64,000 nt of DNA from CBEULR01 sp965544035 (GTDB lineage: Bacteria > Bacillota > Desulfotomaculia > Desulfotomaculales > Desulforudaceae): the NCBI GenBank assembly GCA_965544035.1, contig CBEULR010000011.1, positions 25,550-89,549 on the forward strand. Direction: 5' to 3'. A model generated the notes under the pieces. That model was not told the origin of the DNA. It saw only the letters and a list, made by a program, of their open reading frames with translations, and searched no databases. The translations under genes were made by a program, and so were the position numbers. Positions within the stretch are counted from its first letter, which is position 1. Each line of letters starts with the position of its first letter. Shown in pieces: positions 1 to 8,674 of this stretch.

Positions 1-1831
1 GTTCGGCTTCTCGCCCCGGATCGGGGTAGCGGTTGCGCGGGGTGTAGGTTGTGTGCAGGAGCTTCTCGGCCATGGGGCTGCCCGGATAGCCGAGAAATTC
101 CTCATAGAGCTTTTTCACCGCCGGGTTTTCGTGCGCCCGCCGCAGTTCACGGGTAAGATCGATGCGGTATAGGGCTTCGACCCGTTTGCGCCGGTGTTCC
201 TCAGAGAACTCGATCCGGCCCCCCGTGCCGAAAATGGGCTGACCTCCCCCGCCGATGCATCCGCCGGGACAGCCCATAATTTCTATGAAGTGGTACTCCT
301 CGCCCTGCTTCAGTCTTTCCAACAGCCGGCGCGCGTTGCGCGTGCCGTGGGCCACCGCTACGCGCAGCGTGCGGCCCTTGAGGATCACTTCGGCCTCCCG
401 CACCCCGTTCAGACCGCGGACGGCCTCAAATTCCACCTGCGCCATCTCCTCGCCCTCGCTCAAGGCGAAGGCCGTGCGGATCGCCGCTTCCATCACCCCG
501 CCCGTGGCGGCGAAAATGGTGCCGGCACCGGTTGAGATACCCAGCGGATCATCGAATTCCTCATCAGGCAGGTTTTCGAAATCAATCCCCGCCTGCCGGA
601 TCATCCGCGCGATCTCACGCGTGGTCAGCACAAAATCAACATCACGCCTTCCCTCACTCACCAGTTCGGGCCGGGCCGCCTCATATTTCTTTGCAGTGCA
701 GGGCATGACGGCCACCGTCGTGATCTCATCCGGGTCGAGACCCGTTTTCTCGGCGTAGTAGGTTTTGGTCAGGGCGCCCAGCATCTCCTGGGGAGACTTA
801 CAGGTGGAAAGGTTATCGATAAACTCGGGGTAAAAGTGTTCACAGAACTTGACCCAGCCCGGACTGCAGGAGGAGATCAGGGGCAGCTTACCCCCGCCCT
901 CCAAGCGCTCCAGCAGTTCGTGCGCCTCTTCCATGATGGTCAGATCGGCGGCGAATTCGGTGGAGAATACGGTGTCAAACCCGATGCGGCGCAGTGCGGC
1001 CGCCAGTTTTCCGGATACGACCGTGCCCACCGGCATGCCGAAAGCCTCGCCCAGCGTCACCTGAATCGCGGGAGCGGTCTGCACCACCACGTGCCGGTCG
1101 GGATCGTCCACCGCATCCCAAACCTCGTAGATATATTCCCGTTCGGTAAGCGCACCGGTCGGGCAGGCCATAATACACTGCCCGCACGTGATGCAGGCCG
1201 CCGATCCCGGATCGGTCTCAAAGGCGGGAGCGATCACCGTCTCCGCCCCCCGGTGGAGCGCGGTCAGCGCGTTCACGTCCTGCACATTGCGGCATACCGC
1301 TTCGCAGCGGCGGCACTTGATGCACTTGTTGTAGTCCCGGATCATAAAGGGGTTGTCCTCCCCAACCCGATACTTGCGGCGGCGTACGGGCAGACGCGTG
1401 CGCCGCAGCCCCACCTTGGCAGCCAGCCTGCGCAGTTCACACGTCTCGTTCCGGGGACAAACCGGGCATTCCTGGTTGTGCTCGGTCAGTAAAAGCTCAA
1501 CCACCCGGCGGCGTGCCCGCCGTACCCGGGGGCTGTTCGTCCGGACTGTCATTCCCTCCCGCACCGGGGTCACGCAGGATGCCTGCAGCGTGCGCGCCCC
1601 TTCCACTTCGACCAGGCAAACACGGCAGCAGCCCGGTTCGCTGACCCCCTTCAGGTAACACAGGGTCGGAATCTCAATCCCGTTTTCCCGGGCGACATCG
1701 ACCACCGTCGCCCCCTTGGGCGCCTGGATTTCCCGTCCGTCAATCCATAGTGTCACGAGACCCTTTGTCTCCTTGGTCATCGGCTTAACCAGCATCTCGG
1801 CGCGGTCCCGGCGTTGTTCCTCCTGCTGCAC
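1..1831 (-). CDS. hydA: [FeFe]-hydrogenase catalytic subunit, NADH-dependent type (partial at window edge)
   Basis: The product reversibly oxidises H2 at an H-cluster, most likely as the catalytic subunit of a soluble NAD(P)-linked complex. The N-terminus is a [2Fe-2S] ferredoxin fold (cysteines at about 1590-1680), followed by ferredoxin-type [4Fe-4S] cysteine clusters. All three H-cluster signatures are visible: L1 SSCSPGW (about 850-873), L2 MPCTAKKYE (about 680-706) and L3 MGCPGGC followed by GGGGQP (about 250-290). The L3 site has Gly where Ala is usual. The frame runs off position 1 but already shows the usual C-terminal segment, so only a few residues are probably missing. I chose the GTG at 1831, 12 nt after a GGAGG; ATG at 1795 is the alternative. 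It is divergent from the two-component pair, and partner subunits would lie beyond the left edge. Confidence 0.95.
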   Translation of the reverse strand, partial: MQQEEQRRDRAEMLVKPMTKETKGLVTLWIDGREIQAPKGATVVDVARENGIEIPTLCYLKGVSEPGCCRVCLVEVEGARTLQASCVTPVREGMTVRTNSPRVRRARRRVVELLLTEHNQECPVCPRNETCELRRLAAKVGLRRTRLPVRRRKYRVGEDNPFMIRDYNKCIKCRRCEAVCRNVQDVNALTALHRGAETVIAPAFETDPGSAACITCGQCIMACPTGALTEREYIYEVWDAVDDPDRHVVVQTAPAIQVTLGEAFGMPVGTVVSGKLAAALRRIGFDTVFSTEFAADLTIMEEAHELLERLEGGGKLPLISSCSPGWVKFCEHFYPEFIDNLSTCKSPQEMLGALTKTYYAEKTGLDPDEITTVAVMPCTAKKYEAARPELVSEGRRDVDFVLTTREIARMIRQAGIDFENLPDEEFDDPLGISTGAGTIFAATGGVMEAAIRTAFALSEGEEMAQVEFEAVRGLNGVREAEVILKGRTLRVAVAHGTRNARRLLERLKQGEEYHFIEIMGCPGGCIGGGGQPIFGTGGRIEFSEEHRRKRVEALYRIDLTRELRRAHENPAVKKLYEEFLGYPGSPMAEKLLHTTYTPRNRYPDPGREAE

Positions 1832-1914
1832 GCCTGTTTGATACCTCCATCTCAGATGAACATGTGCATACCTAGTTTTTGATGCGGCACCCGGATTAAT
1901 GCACAAGACCAAAA

Positions 1915-1943
1915 TTGATCACCTTTCGGCCTCCTGTTAGAAT
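1915..1943 (+). promoter_or_regulatory. Sigma-A-type promoter of the two-component operon
   Basis: TTGATC and TAGAAT hexamers are separated by 17 nt, about 30 nt upstream of the response regulator start, in the divergent gap with the hydrogenase gene. The assignment rests on consensus match only. Confidence 0.55.
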
Positions 1944-1972
1944 ACAGTTAACCGGCGAAAGGACGTGACTAT

Positions 1973-2662
1973 GTGGCCGCCGTATTGATCGTCGATGACG
2001 AACAGCTGCTGGTAAAGGGGCTGAAGCGCAGCCTGGAACAGGAAGGGTATACGGTGTACGCCGCCCATGACGGAGAAGAAGGCCTGCGCGTCTTTGAGAG
2101 CGAATCCGTCGACCTGGTGCTGCTCGATGTCATGCTGCCGAAGATCGGGGGACTGGAGGTCTGTTCGCGCATCCGGCGGGAAAAGGACACCCCGATCATC
2201 ATGCTGACGGCCAAGGGAGAGGATGTCGACCGAATCGTGGGCCTGGAACTGGGTGCCGACGATTACGTGGTCAAACCTTTCAATACCAGAGAACTGCTCG
2301 CGCGCATCCGGGCGGTGCTGCGCCGCGCACATCCTTCAAACGCCGACAACAATCGGGCCGTGATCAGGATCGGCGAAATGGTGATCGACGGCCCCAAGCG
2401 GAGGGTGAGCGTTCGAGAACACAACATCGACCTGACCGCAAAAGAATTCGACCTGCTGCACCTGATGGCCGCCCATCCGGGCCGTGTTTACACCCGGGAA
2501 AATCTGCTGGAAGCGGTCTGGGGTTCGGCCTACTACAGTGATCTGCGTACGGTGGATGTGCACGTCCGCCGGCTGCGCGAAAAGATCGAGGAAAACCCGA
2601 AGAAGCCTCAATGGGTGCTCACCAAGTGGGGTGTCGGGTACTACTTCAGGGAGAAGGTGTAG
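1973..2662 (+). CDS. OmpR/PhoB-family response regulator
   Basis: This is a DNA-binding response regulator of 229 residues, the usual length. The receiver domain (1-115) has the acidic pair D8/D9, phospho-acceptor D52 in LVLLDVMLP and the conserved lysine K101 in VVKPF. A winged-helix effector domain (about 130-227) ends in the typical WGVGYYF strand. GTG start follows AAAGGA. The kinase gene begins 3 nt after the stop, so the two are cotranscribed and translationally coupled. Sequence style is PhoP/WalR-like, and Pho-box-like repeats occur at the end of this operon, which suggests phosphate or envelope control; the actual signal is unknown. Confidence 0.93.
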   Translation: MAAVLIVDDEQLLVKGLKRSLEQEGYTVYAAHDGEEGLRVFESESVDLVLLDVMLPKIGGLEVCSRIRREKDTPIIMLTAKGEDVDRIVGLELGADDYVVKPFNTRELLARIRAVLRRAHPSNADNNRAVIRIGEMVIDGPKRRVSVREHNIDLTAKEFDLLHLMAAHPGRVYTRENLLEAVWGSAYYSDLRTVDVHVRRLREKIEENPKKPQWVLTKWGVGYYFREKV

Positions 2663-2665
2663 ACG

Positions 2666-4075
2666 GTGCGGCTCAACATACGATGGAAGTTGGCCGCCGC
2701 GTTTTTCCTCATTACGGCCGCCGTCCTGATGGCGACCAACCTTTTTATCCTCCACACGCTGGAACTCTCCTACCTGAACGCCCGTGAGTCCACTCACCTG
2801 GCCAACGCGAACATCATTGCCCTGGCGGGGCGGGACGACATCCTGCATCAGGACCGGAGCGCCTTCTATCTGGCGCGTGATTTCGGGGAACAGATCAAGG
2901 CCCGGGTGCTGATTCTGGACACCGCCGGCCGGGTGATCGTCGATTCCTTTGACGAATCCTGGCTGGCCGGCCGGGTTCTGCGCTACCCGGAGGTCACTGC
3001 GGCGCTGGAGGGAACCAGTGACAGCGGGCTCTATTCAATCGGCAACAGGGAAACGGTAATGAACGTGGCGGTGCCCGTGCTCCGGAACAAAACCGAGGTC
3101 ATCGGCGCGGTGATGCTTATTGTAAACGTGGACGATGTCTACCAGACTCTCGCCGAGATCCGCACCCAGATGATCGGGGTCTCGCTCCTAAGCGGCCTGC
3201 TGGCTGCCGTGCTGAGCCTGGTGCTGGCACAGTTCCTGAGCCGTCCGCTGAACGCGCTCACTCAAGCCGTCCGGCATATGGAACGCGGCGACCTGACCCA
3301 GCGCGTAGCCATCAACAGCAGGGATGAACTCGGCGACCTGGGACAGGCCTTCAACAGCATGGCCGCCCAGCTGGAAACGGTCGACCGCGCCCGGAGAGAG
3401 TTTATCGCCAATGCCTCCCACGAACTCCGCTCCCCCCTGGCCTCGATCAAGGCACTGGCCCAGTCCCTGGCCGACGGGGATGAGCGGGATCCCGCCGTTT
3501 ACCGGGAATATCTCCGGGACATCGATTCCGAAATGGACCGTCTGAACCGCCTGGTGAACGACCTGCTGCACCTGGCCCGCCTGGAGGAACAAGAGTCACC
3601 CCCGCAGTTCACAAATTGTGATATCAGCGAACTGGCTGATCACGTTGCCGTCATCATGGACAGTCTCGCCCGCAGCCGCGGCGTTGCGATCGCGAAGCAG
3701 GTCGCCGACCGGCTTGAATGGACACTGGACCGCGATCTGGTCGTCCGCATCCTGTTCAACCTGGTCGACAATGCGATCCGGCACACACCCGCCGGAGGGC
3801 GGGTGACCATCGAAGCCCGGACCGCGGACAATCAGCTCCTGCTCTGTGTTCGGGATAGCGGAGAGGGCATCCCGGAGGAGGAATTGCCGTTCATCTTCGA
3901 CCGCTTCTACCGGGTGGACAAGGCCCGCAGCCGGGCAACCGGCGGCACCGGGCTGGGGCTGTCGATTGTGCGGCAGGCGGTACACCGGCTCGGAGGCACC
4001 ATTGAGGTGCACAGTACGCCGGGACATGGAACGGCTTTTGCAATCAGAATCCCCAAAAAAGATAACAGGATTTAA
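2666..4075 (+). CDS. Membrane sensor histidine kinase (PhoR/WalK-like)
   Basis: The 469-residue kinase should phosphorylate the response regulator encoded just upstream. TM1 (about 10-30) and TM2 (about 168-190) flank an extracytoplasmic sensor region of about 135 residues with PAS/Cache-like character. HAMP (about 190-240) leads to the HisKA helix with H252 in NASHELRSPL, then the HATPase domain with an N box (NLVDNAIRHTP), G1 (DSGEGIPEE) and G2 (GGTGLGLSIV). All catalytic motifs are intact. GTG start. A GerMN lipoprotein follows, an arrangement that hints at cell-envelope sensing. Confidence 0.93.
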   Translation: MRLNIRWKLAAAFFLITAAVLMATNLFILHTLELSYLNARESTHLANANIIALAGRDDILHQDRSAFYLARDFGEQIKARVLILDTAGRVIVDSFDESWLAGRVLRYPEVTAALEGTSDSGLYSIGNRETVMNVAVPVLRNKTEVIGAVMLIVNVDDVYQTLAEIRTQMIGVSLLSGLLAAVLSLVLAQFLSRPLNALTQAVRHMERGDLTQRVAINSRDELGDLGQAFNSMAAQLETVDRARREFIANASHELRSPLASIKALAQSLADGDERDPAVYREYLRDIDSEMDRLNRLVNDLLHLARLEEQESPPQFTNCDISELADHVAVIMDSLARSRGVAIAKQVADRLEWTLDRDLVVRILFNLVDNAIRHTPAGGRVTIEARTADNQLLLCVRDSGEGIPEEELPFIFDRFYRVDKARSRATGGTGLGLSIVRQAVHRLGGTIEVHSTPGHGTAFAIRIPKKDNRI

Positions 4076-4098
4076 CATTTCCGTAACATTTGTTCATT
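4072..4098 (+). promoter_or_regulatory. Direct repeats resembling PhoP boxes
   Basis: Three six-base words, TTAACA (4072-4077), GTAACA (4083-4088) and TTCATT (4093-4098), recur with a spacing close to one helical turn. This matches the Bacillus PhoP box pattern TT(A/C/T)ACA. They overlap the stop codon of the kinase and precede a possible TTGATG/CATATA promoter (4099-4127). The upstream regulator is the obvious candidate binder, but that is inference. Confidence 0.4.
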
Positions 4099-4173
4099 TT
4101 GATGCAATATCTACACGCTATCATATACTCAACAGGGGGTCTGACCCCCTCGCCGACGAGGAGGGGATAGATA

Positions 4174-4749
4174 ATGAGACTGAAGAAACGGTTGACCAGA
4201 TCAAGAATCGGGATGCTGTTGCTGACCGGAGTCATCGCCCTGGGACTGATGGCCGCGGCCGGATGCGTAAACCCCCCCGACACCAAACCGGGCAACGGCG
4301 GGGACCCGCCGATCGGTTCACAGCCGGCCGAAACCCGGGTCACCCTCACCCTGTACTTCCCGGACGATCAGGCGATGTACCTTGTGCCTGAGCAGCGCGA
4401 AGTGGAGAAGCGCGGTGAAACCCTGGAGGAACTGGTACTTCGTGAACTGGTAAAGGGGCCCGGGGAGGCGGGAGCCGTCAGAGCCGTACCCGAAGAGGCG
4501 CGGGTGATCTCGGTGAACGTGGTGGGCGGCGTCGCCTACGCCAACTTCTCCAGGGAGCTGCAATCCAAACACTGGGGCGGCAGCGCCGGCGAAACGATGA
4601 CGATCTACGCCGTCGTGAACTCCCTGGCCGAGCTGGAAGGAATCGAGAAAGTCCAGTTCCTGCTCGAAGGCGAGACGATGGACAGCCTGGCCGGACACTG
4701 GGACACCAGCGGGCCGATAGAACCGGATTGGAACCTGGTCAGGAAATGA
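4174..4749 (+). CDS. GerMN-domain lipoprotein
   Basis: The 191-residue product has a type II signal peptide with lipobox AAAGC (C31), so it should be anchored outside the cell membrane. Residues about 55-165 match the GerMN domain by pattern (LYFPDDQAMYLVPEQREV, then an LVKGP motif and VAYANFSREL). GerMN proteins occur in spore germination and in stand-alone envelope lipoproteins, and many clostridial two-component operons end with one. ATG start follows GAGGAGGGG. It ends 19 nt before the convergent radical-SAM gene. The exact role is unknown; a ligand-binding envelope function is inferred. Confidence 0.85.
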   Translation: MRLKKRLTRSRIGMLLLTGVIALGLMAAAGCVNPPDTKPGNGGDPPIGSQPAETRVTLTLYFPDDQAMYLVPEQREVEKRGETLEELVLRELVKGPGEAGAVRAVPEEARVISVNVVGGVAYANFSRELQSKHWGGSAGETMTIYAVVNSLAELEGIEKVQFLLEGETMDSLAGHWDTSGPIEPDWNLVRK

Positions 4750-4768
4750 GAACGATCCCGGGAACAGG

Positions 4769-5482
4769 TCAGCTGAGGAGACCCAGATCGCGGGTGAGCT
4801 GTTGCAGGTAAGCCTCGCTTGTTTCGGAAAGGCGATTGTATTGCGGATCAAGACACGTGCCCGGACGGAAGGGTTGCAGGCGGTACCGTCCGGTGCGCAG
4901 CGCCGGCACGGCCGAGACCATCTCGGCCAGCATCTCAGGCGTGTGCAGACCCGGGATCACCGTCGTCCGCACCTCCCCGCATTCCCGTTCCAGCACCAGC
5001 CGGATCGACTGTCTCACGGCTTCGGGGGCAAAGCCCCCGACCACCCGGGGGTACATCTCAAACGGCAGCTTATAGTCCACGGCCACGCGCTCCACGAGAC
5101 CGCTGTCCAGCAGGCGCACCAGCAGGTCCGGGGACGACCCGTTGGTATCCAACTTAACCGGATAATCCAATTCCCGAACCCGTTTCAGGAAGGCCACCAA
5201 TCCGGGGGCCAAGGCGGCCTCCCCGCCGGTGATCACCACCCCGTCAAGCATTTCCCGCCGGCGGGCGAGGTAGGCCAGCACATCATCCACAGGGACCGGG
5301 TCGCCGTAACGCGCCGGATCAACCAGATCCGGATTCTGGCACCACGGGCAGCGGAAGTTGCAGCCCCGGATGAATACAACGGCAACCACCTTCGACGGCC
5401 AGTCCACCAGGGACATTTTGGCCATCCCGCCGATTGGGAAGTGGGATGTGGGAAGTTGGAAGTGGGAAACACTGTCCGTCAC
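4769..5482 (-). CDS. nrdG: Anaerobic ribonucleotide reductase activating protein (radical SAM)
   Basis: This radical-SAM enzyme generates the glycyl radical of the class III reductase encoded just upstream. The cluster motif is CNFRCPWC (C-x3-C-x2-C), followed by the SAM-binding GGE in ITGGEAAL. At 237 residues it is of the longer NrdG type common in Clostridia. The GTG start has a strong ribosome site (AGGAGGGGGAGGGA, about 6 nt away). Between this start and the family's usual IGG..SLVDWP beginning lie about 15 extra residues (HFQLPTSHFP core) encoded by a degenerate repeat, so the N-terminus looks extended by a repeat insertion. A later ATG (MAKMSL) lacks a well spaced ribosome site. Confidence 0.88.
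   Translation of the reverse strand: MTDSVSHFQLPTSHFPIGGMAKMSLVDWPSKVVAVVFIRGCNFRCPWCQNPDLVDPARYGDPVPVDDVLAYLARRREMLDGVVITGGEAALAPGLVAFLKRVRELDYPVKLDTNGSSPDLLVRLLDSGLVERVAVDYKLPFEMYPRVVGGFAPEAVRQSIRLVLERECGEVRTTVIPGLHTPEMLAEMVSAVPALRTGRYRLQPFRPGTCLDPQYNRLSETSEAYLQQLTRDLGLLS
5436..5469. repeat. Degenerate G/T-rich word repeat inside the nrdG N-terminus
   Basis: The stretch is built from variants of the word GGGAAGTGGGA repeated four times with drift. It lies inside the translated start of the activase gene. Similar word repeats occur at 5839-5874 and 42066-42187. Confidence 0.6.
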
Positions 5483-5589
5483 CGGATTCCCTCCCCCTCC
5501 TAACCGAATACTCTCCTGAAAACATCTCTTGCGCCTGTGTCATCCGGGTTTGCCCCGGTCTCCGTTTAGCGATTCGACCATTTCCAAAC

Positions 5590-5764
5590 TTGGTTCGGTG
5601 TGCGGCAAACCCTGACCAAGGCGGCCGATCCAGGCGGTCGGCCGCGGAGGGAGTACTGCGGAAGCGCCCGTAAACGCCCCGTCGGGGACCGCACAGCCCT
5701 CACCTGCGCTAAAATGGTGCCCGAATCGCACAAGTCGTCCGGAGGTAAACCCGGACGACACGAC
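5590..5764. repeat. Intergenic structured repeat, copy 1
   Basis: About 150 bp (5615-5764) is close to identical to 12284-12433, same orientation, differing by scattered substitutions and short indels. It can form a GTCGTCCGG/CCGGACGAC hairpin, which in copy 2 changes to a bulged GTCGTCCCGG/CCGGGCGAC stem that still pairs. A second stem, GGCCGA/TCGGCC, is unchanged. No reading frame is conserved between copies, so it is non-coding. It lies between nrdD and nrdG; on the minus strand it would be part of the nrdG leader. Whether it acts as RNA, as a DNA element or as a passive repeat is unknown. Confidence 0.75.
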
Positions 5765-5838
5765 TCCAGTTACACTTCTCCAATGGTATCATACGCCAGT
5801 ATGACACGGGTGTCTGACCACTACTTAATCCTTCCGCT

Positions 5839-5874
5839 TCTACTCACTACTAGATACTCGCTACTCACTACTCC
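5839..5874. repeat. Degenerate CTACTCACTA word repeat
   Basis: The words TACTCACTAC, TAGATACTCGC and TACTCACTAC follow one another just downstream of the nrdD stop codon. It resembles the other low-complexity word repeats of this window in architecture but not in sequence. Confidence 0.55.
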
Positions 5875-5875
5875 T

Positions 5876-7972
5876 CTAATAATGGAACGTGACGCGGTCC
5901 CGGTATTCGGCCTTCTTGCCGTCGTTCCACTGGCTGATGGGACGGTAGTAGCCGACGATGCGCGAGTAGATCTCGGTCGCTCCGCCGCATTTCGAACAGC
6001 GCTTCTGCTCCCCGCGGAGATACCCGTCCGATGCACACACCGAATAGGTCGGCGTCAGCGAAATATAGGGCACCCGGTACCTCCCGATGATCTTCCTCAC
6101 CAGCGCGGCACAGCTGTCGGGATCGGGCAGAGACTCGCCTAGGAAGACGTGCACCACCGTCCCGCCGGTGTACAGTTCCTGCAGAGGCTCCTGGTTCTCC
6201 ATCACCTCGAAGATGTCGTCGGTCTGGTTCACCGGCAATTGCGTTGAATTCGTGTAATACGGGGCGGCCCCCCGTTTCCAGGCCTCGTCGTTGGCGGTGA
6301 TGATACCGGGGTACTTTTTCTTGTCAAACCGCGCCAGACGGTGCGAGGCACCCTCGGCCGGAGTGGCCTCCAGGTTGTACAGGTTGCCGGTCCGCTCCTG
6401 GACGCCGGCGATAAACTCCCGCAGGAAGGCCAGGATGCGGAAGGCGAATTTCTGCCCGTCGGGCGTATCCAAACCGCACCCCAACAGGTTCAGGGCGGCC
6501 TCGTTCCCGCCGAGCAGGCCGATGGTGGAAAAGTGGTTGGACCAGTACTGGCCGCTGCGTTCTTTCACCGTGGAAAGATAGCGCCGCGAGTACGGGTAAA
6601 GACCGTTTTCGGTGAGGCGCTCCAGCACCCGGCGTTTGATCTCCAGCGAGGTGACGGCCAGCGAGGCCAGTTCGGCCAGGCGGTCGAAAAACTCCTGGTC
6701 ATCCCGCGACAGGTAAGCCAAACGCGGAAGGTTCAGGGTGACCACACCGATCGACCCGGTCAGCGGGCTGGCACCGAACAGCCCCCCGCCCCGCTTCAGC
6801 AGATCACGGTTGTTTATCCGCAGGCGGCAGCACATACTGCGCACATCCTCGGGTTTCAGGTCGGAGTTCATGAAATTGGCGAAGTAGGGCGACCCGTACT
6901 TGGAGGTCACCTCAAAGATCTTTCTGGCGGCCGCGCCCTCCCAGTCAAAACCGGGCGCGATGTTGTAGGTCGGGATGGGAAAGGCAAAACCGCGGCCCCG
7001 CGCGTCTCCTTCCAGCAGGACGTCGGCAAAGGCCTCATTGATCATCTCGACCTCTTCCTGGAAGTCGCCGTACCCCTGTGCCAGCTCCCGACCGCCGACG
7101 ATAGCCGGTTCGTTTTTCATAAACTCCGGCACCACCATATCCATCGTGATGTTGCTGAAGGGAGTCTGGTAGCCGGTGCGGGTAGGCACATTGAGATTGA
7201 ATACAAACTCCTGCAGCGCCTGCCGGACCTGGGTATAAGACAGGTTGTCCGCCCGCACGTAAGGGGCGAGCAGGGTGTCCACATTGGAGAAAGCCTGCGC
7301 GCCGGCCGCCTCCCCCTGCAGGGTGTAAAGGAAGTTGACCATCTGTCCCAACGCCGAGCGCAGATGCCGCGGCGGCCTTGATTCCATCTGGTTCGGAACA
7401 CCGCCGAAACCCTGCTCCAGCAGCTGTTTCAGATCCCAGCCCACACAGTAAACCGACAGGTATCCCAGATCGTGGATATGAAAATCAGCCTCGCGGTGGG
7501 CGCGGCGCACCTCAGGCGGGTACACCCGTTCGAGCCAGAAGTGGGCGGCGGCCGTATTGGCCAGGTAGCTGTTCATCCCCTGCAGGGAAAACGAAGAATT
7601 GGCATTCTCCGATACCCGCCAATCGGCCTGGTTCAGGTAGGACTCCACCAGATCACAGCTCACCAGCGACTTCATATCGCGCATCTGACGATGCTGCTCA
7701 CGGTAGAGAATGTAAGCCTTCGCGGTGTGATAGTAGCCAAGCTCCATCAAGGCGGTTTCCACGTGGTCCTGGACCTGCTCGACGGAGGGTACTTCCCCGC
7801 CATCCTTGGCCAGAGCAGCCAACACCCGCTGGGTCACCGCCGGGGCCGATTCCTCGGCCCATTTGCTTTCTCCCGTAGCCTTAAACGCCTTAAGAATGGC
7901 GTTGGTGATACGGATTTCTTCGAAAGGAACGGTGCGCCCGTCCCGCTTGCGTATTATCTTGAACTCCACCAA
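5876..7972 (-). CDS. nrdD: Anaerobic ribonucleoside-triphosphate reductase (class III)
   Basis: The 698-residue glycyl-radical enzyme reduces ribonucleoside triphosphates to dNTPs without oxygen. An ATP-cone domain (about 1-95, RDGRTVPFEEIRI) gives allosteric control. The C-terminus has the zinc-site cysteines (SVCASDGY, RCSKCGG) and the glycyl-radical segment RIVGYYRP. Start is TTG at 7972 (GGGAGG nine bases away) or GTG at 7969. The activase gene lies downstream on the same strand, but about 390 bp including repeat copy 1 separates them. The cell also encodes a class II reductase at 38.7-42 kb. Confidence 0.96.
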   Translation of the reverse strand: MVEFKIIRKRDGRTVPFEEIRITNAILKAFKATGESKWAEESAPAVTQRVLAALAKDGGEVPSVEQVQDHVETALMELGYYHTAKAYILYREQHRQMRDMKSLVSCDLVESYLNQADWRVSENANSSFSLQGMNSYLANTAAAHFWLERVYPPEVRRAHREADFHIHDLGYLSVYCVGWDLKQLLEQGFGGVPNQMESRPPRHLRSALGQMVNFLYTLQGEAAGAQAFSNVDTLLAPYVRADNLSYTQVRQALQEFVFNLNVPTRTGYQTPFSNITMDMVVPEFMKNEPAIVGGRELAQGYGDFQEEVEMINEAFADVLLEGDARGRGFAFPIPTYNIAPGFDWEGAAARKIFEVTSKYGSPYFANFMNSDLKPEDVRSMCCRLRINNRDLLKRGGGLFGASPLTGSIGVVTLNLPRLAYLSRDDQEFFDRLAELASLAVTSLEIKRRVLERLTENGLYPYSRRYLSTVKERSGQYWSNHFSTIGLLGGNEAALNLLGCGLDTPDGQKFAFRILAFLREFIAGVQERTGNLYNLEATPAEGASHRLARFDKKKYPGIITANDEAWKRGAAPYYTNSTQLPVNQTDDIFEVMENQEPLQELYTGGTVVHVFLGESLPDPDSCAALVRKIIGRYRVPYISLTPTYSVCASDGYLRGEQKRCSKCGGATEIYSRIVGYYRPISQWNDGKKAEYRDRVTFHY

Positions 7973-8037
7973 ATCGACAAACCTCCCAGAAATACTTGAG
8001 CCGAAGTGCCGCGTCGAACGGCCTCCGCTACTAAGTG

Positions 8038-8061
8038 AAAAACCCGGCCCTTACGGGCCGG
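8038..8061 (-). terminator. Rho-independent terminator of the feo operon
   Basis: CCGGCCC/GGGCCGG stem with a TAAG loop is followed on the minus strand by GTTTTT. It lies between the DtxR gene and nrdD and should end the iron operon transcript. Confidence 0.8.
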
Positions 8062-8122
8062 CATATCACCATTTATTACCTCATTTTCTACAATAACATG
8101 CGCAATTCCTGCTTTTTCACGC

Positions 8123-8617
8123 CTATTTTTTGCAGCCCTCCGCCGCACTGTCCAGCTCCCGGCAACCGTCACAATCACGCCGCTCACCGGTTTCGGCAAA
8201 GGCCTGAAACTTCTTCAGAAACATCACTTCGCTGCCGGGGCACTGCTCCACAAACTGCACCATTTTCAGCAACCTGTCCCGTGCCTCGGGCGACAGATAG
8301 TGCTCAATCCGGCAGGCATCCTCTTCCGCCACCTTTCGATCGAGACCCAGAATCTCGTGAAAGAAGGTGAAGAGCATCTGGTGGCGGGCATACACTTCTT
8401 TTCCCACACGCTCGCCCTTCGCCGTCAGTTCAATATGACCGTATTTCTCCCGATGAACAAGCCCTTTCTCGGACAGCGTCTTGACCGCAGCCGTCACTGA
8501 AGGCATCTTCACTCCGAGCGCCCGGGCCACATCCTTGACACGCACCACCTTATTGTCAAGGCCGATCACGTAAATGGTTTCCAGATAGTCTTCCAAAGAC
8601 TCGGTATATCCGGTCAC
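8123..8617 (-). CDS. DtxR/MntR-family metal-dependent repressor
   Basis: The 164-residue regulator has an N-terminal winged helix (about 1-65, ARALGVKMPSVTAAVKTL recognition region) and a metal-binding dimerisation domain with the EDACRIEHYLSPE helix typical of DtxR proteins. It lacks the SH3-like third domain. Extra cysteines (CDGCREL) sit at the tail. It is the last gene of the feoA-feoB operon, so it probably senses Fe(II) and represses the operon through the palindromes at 11487-11508 and 11591-11618; manganese sensing is the alternative. GTG start follows AAGGGGGTGG. Confidence 0.9.
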   Translation of the reverse strand: MTGYTESLEDYLETIYVIGLDNKVVRVKDVARALGVKMPSVTAAVKTLSEKGLVHREKYGHIELTAKGERVGKEVYARHQMLFTFFHEILGLDRKVAEEDACRIEHYLSPEARDRLLKMVQFVEQCPGSEVMFLKKFQAFAETGERRDCDGCRELDSAAEGCKK

Positions 8618-8674
8618 GGCGCCACCCCCTTTGTGACCGCTTGAATCCAGTATATACTATAAAACGCTTGACGG

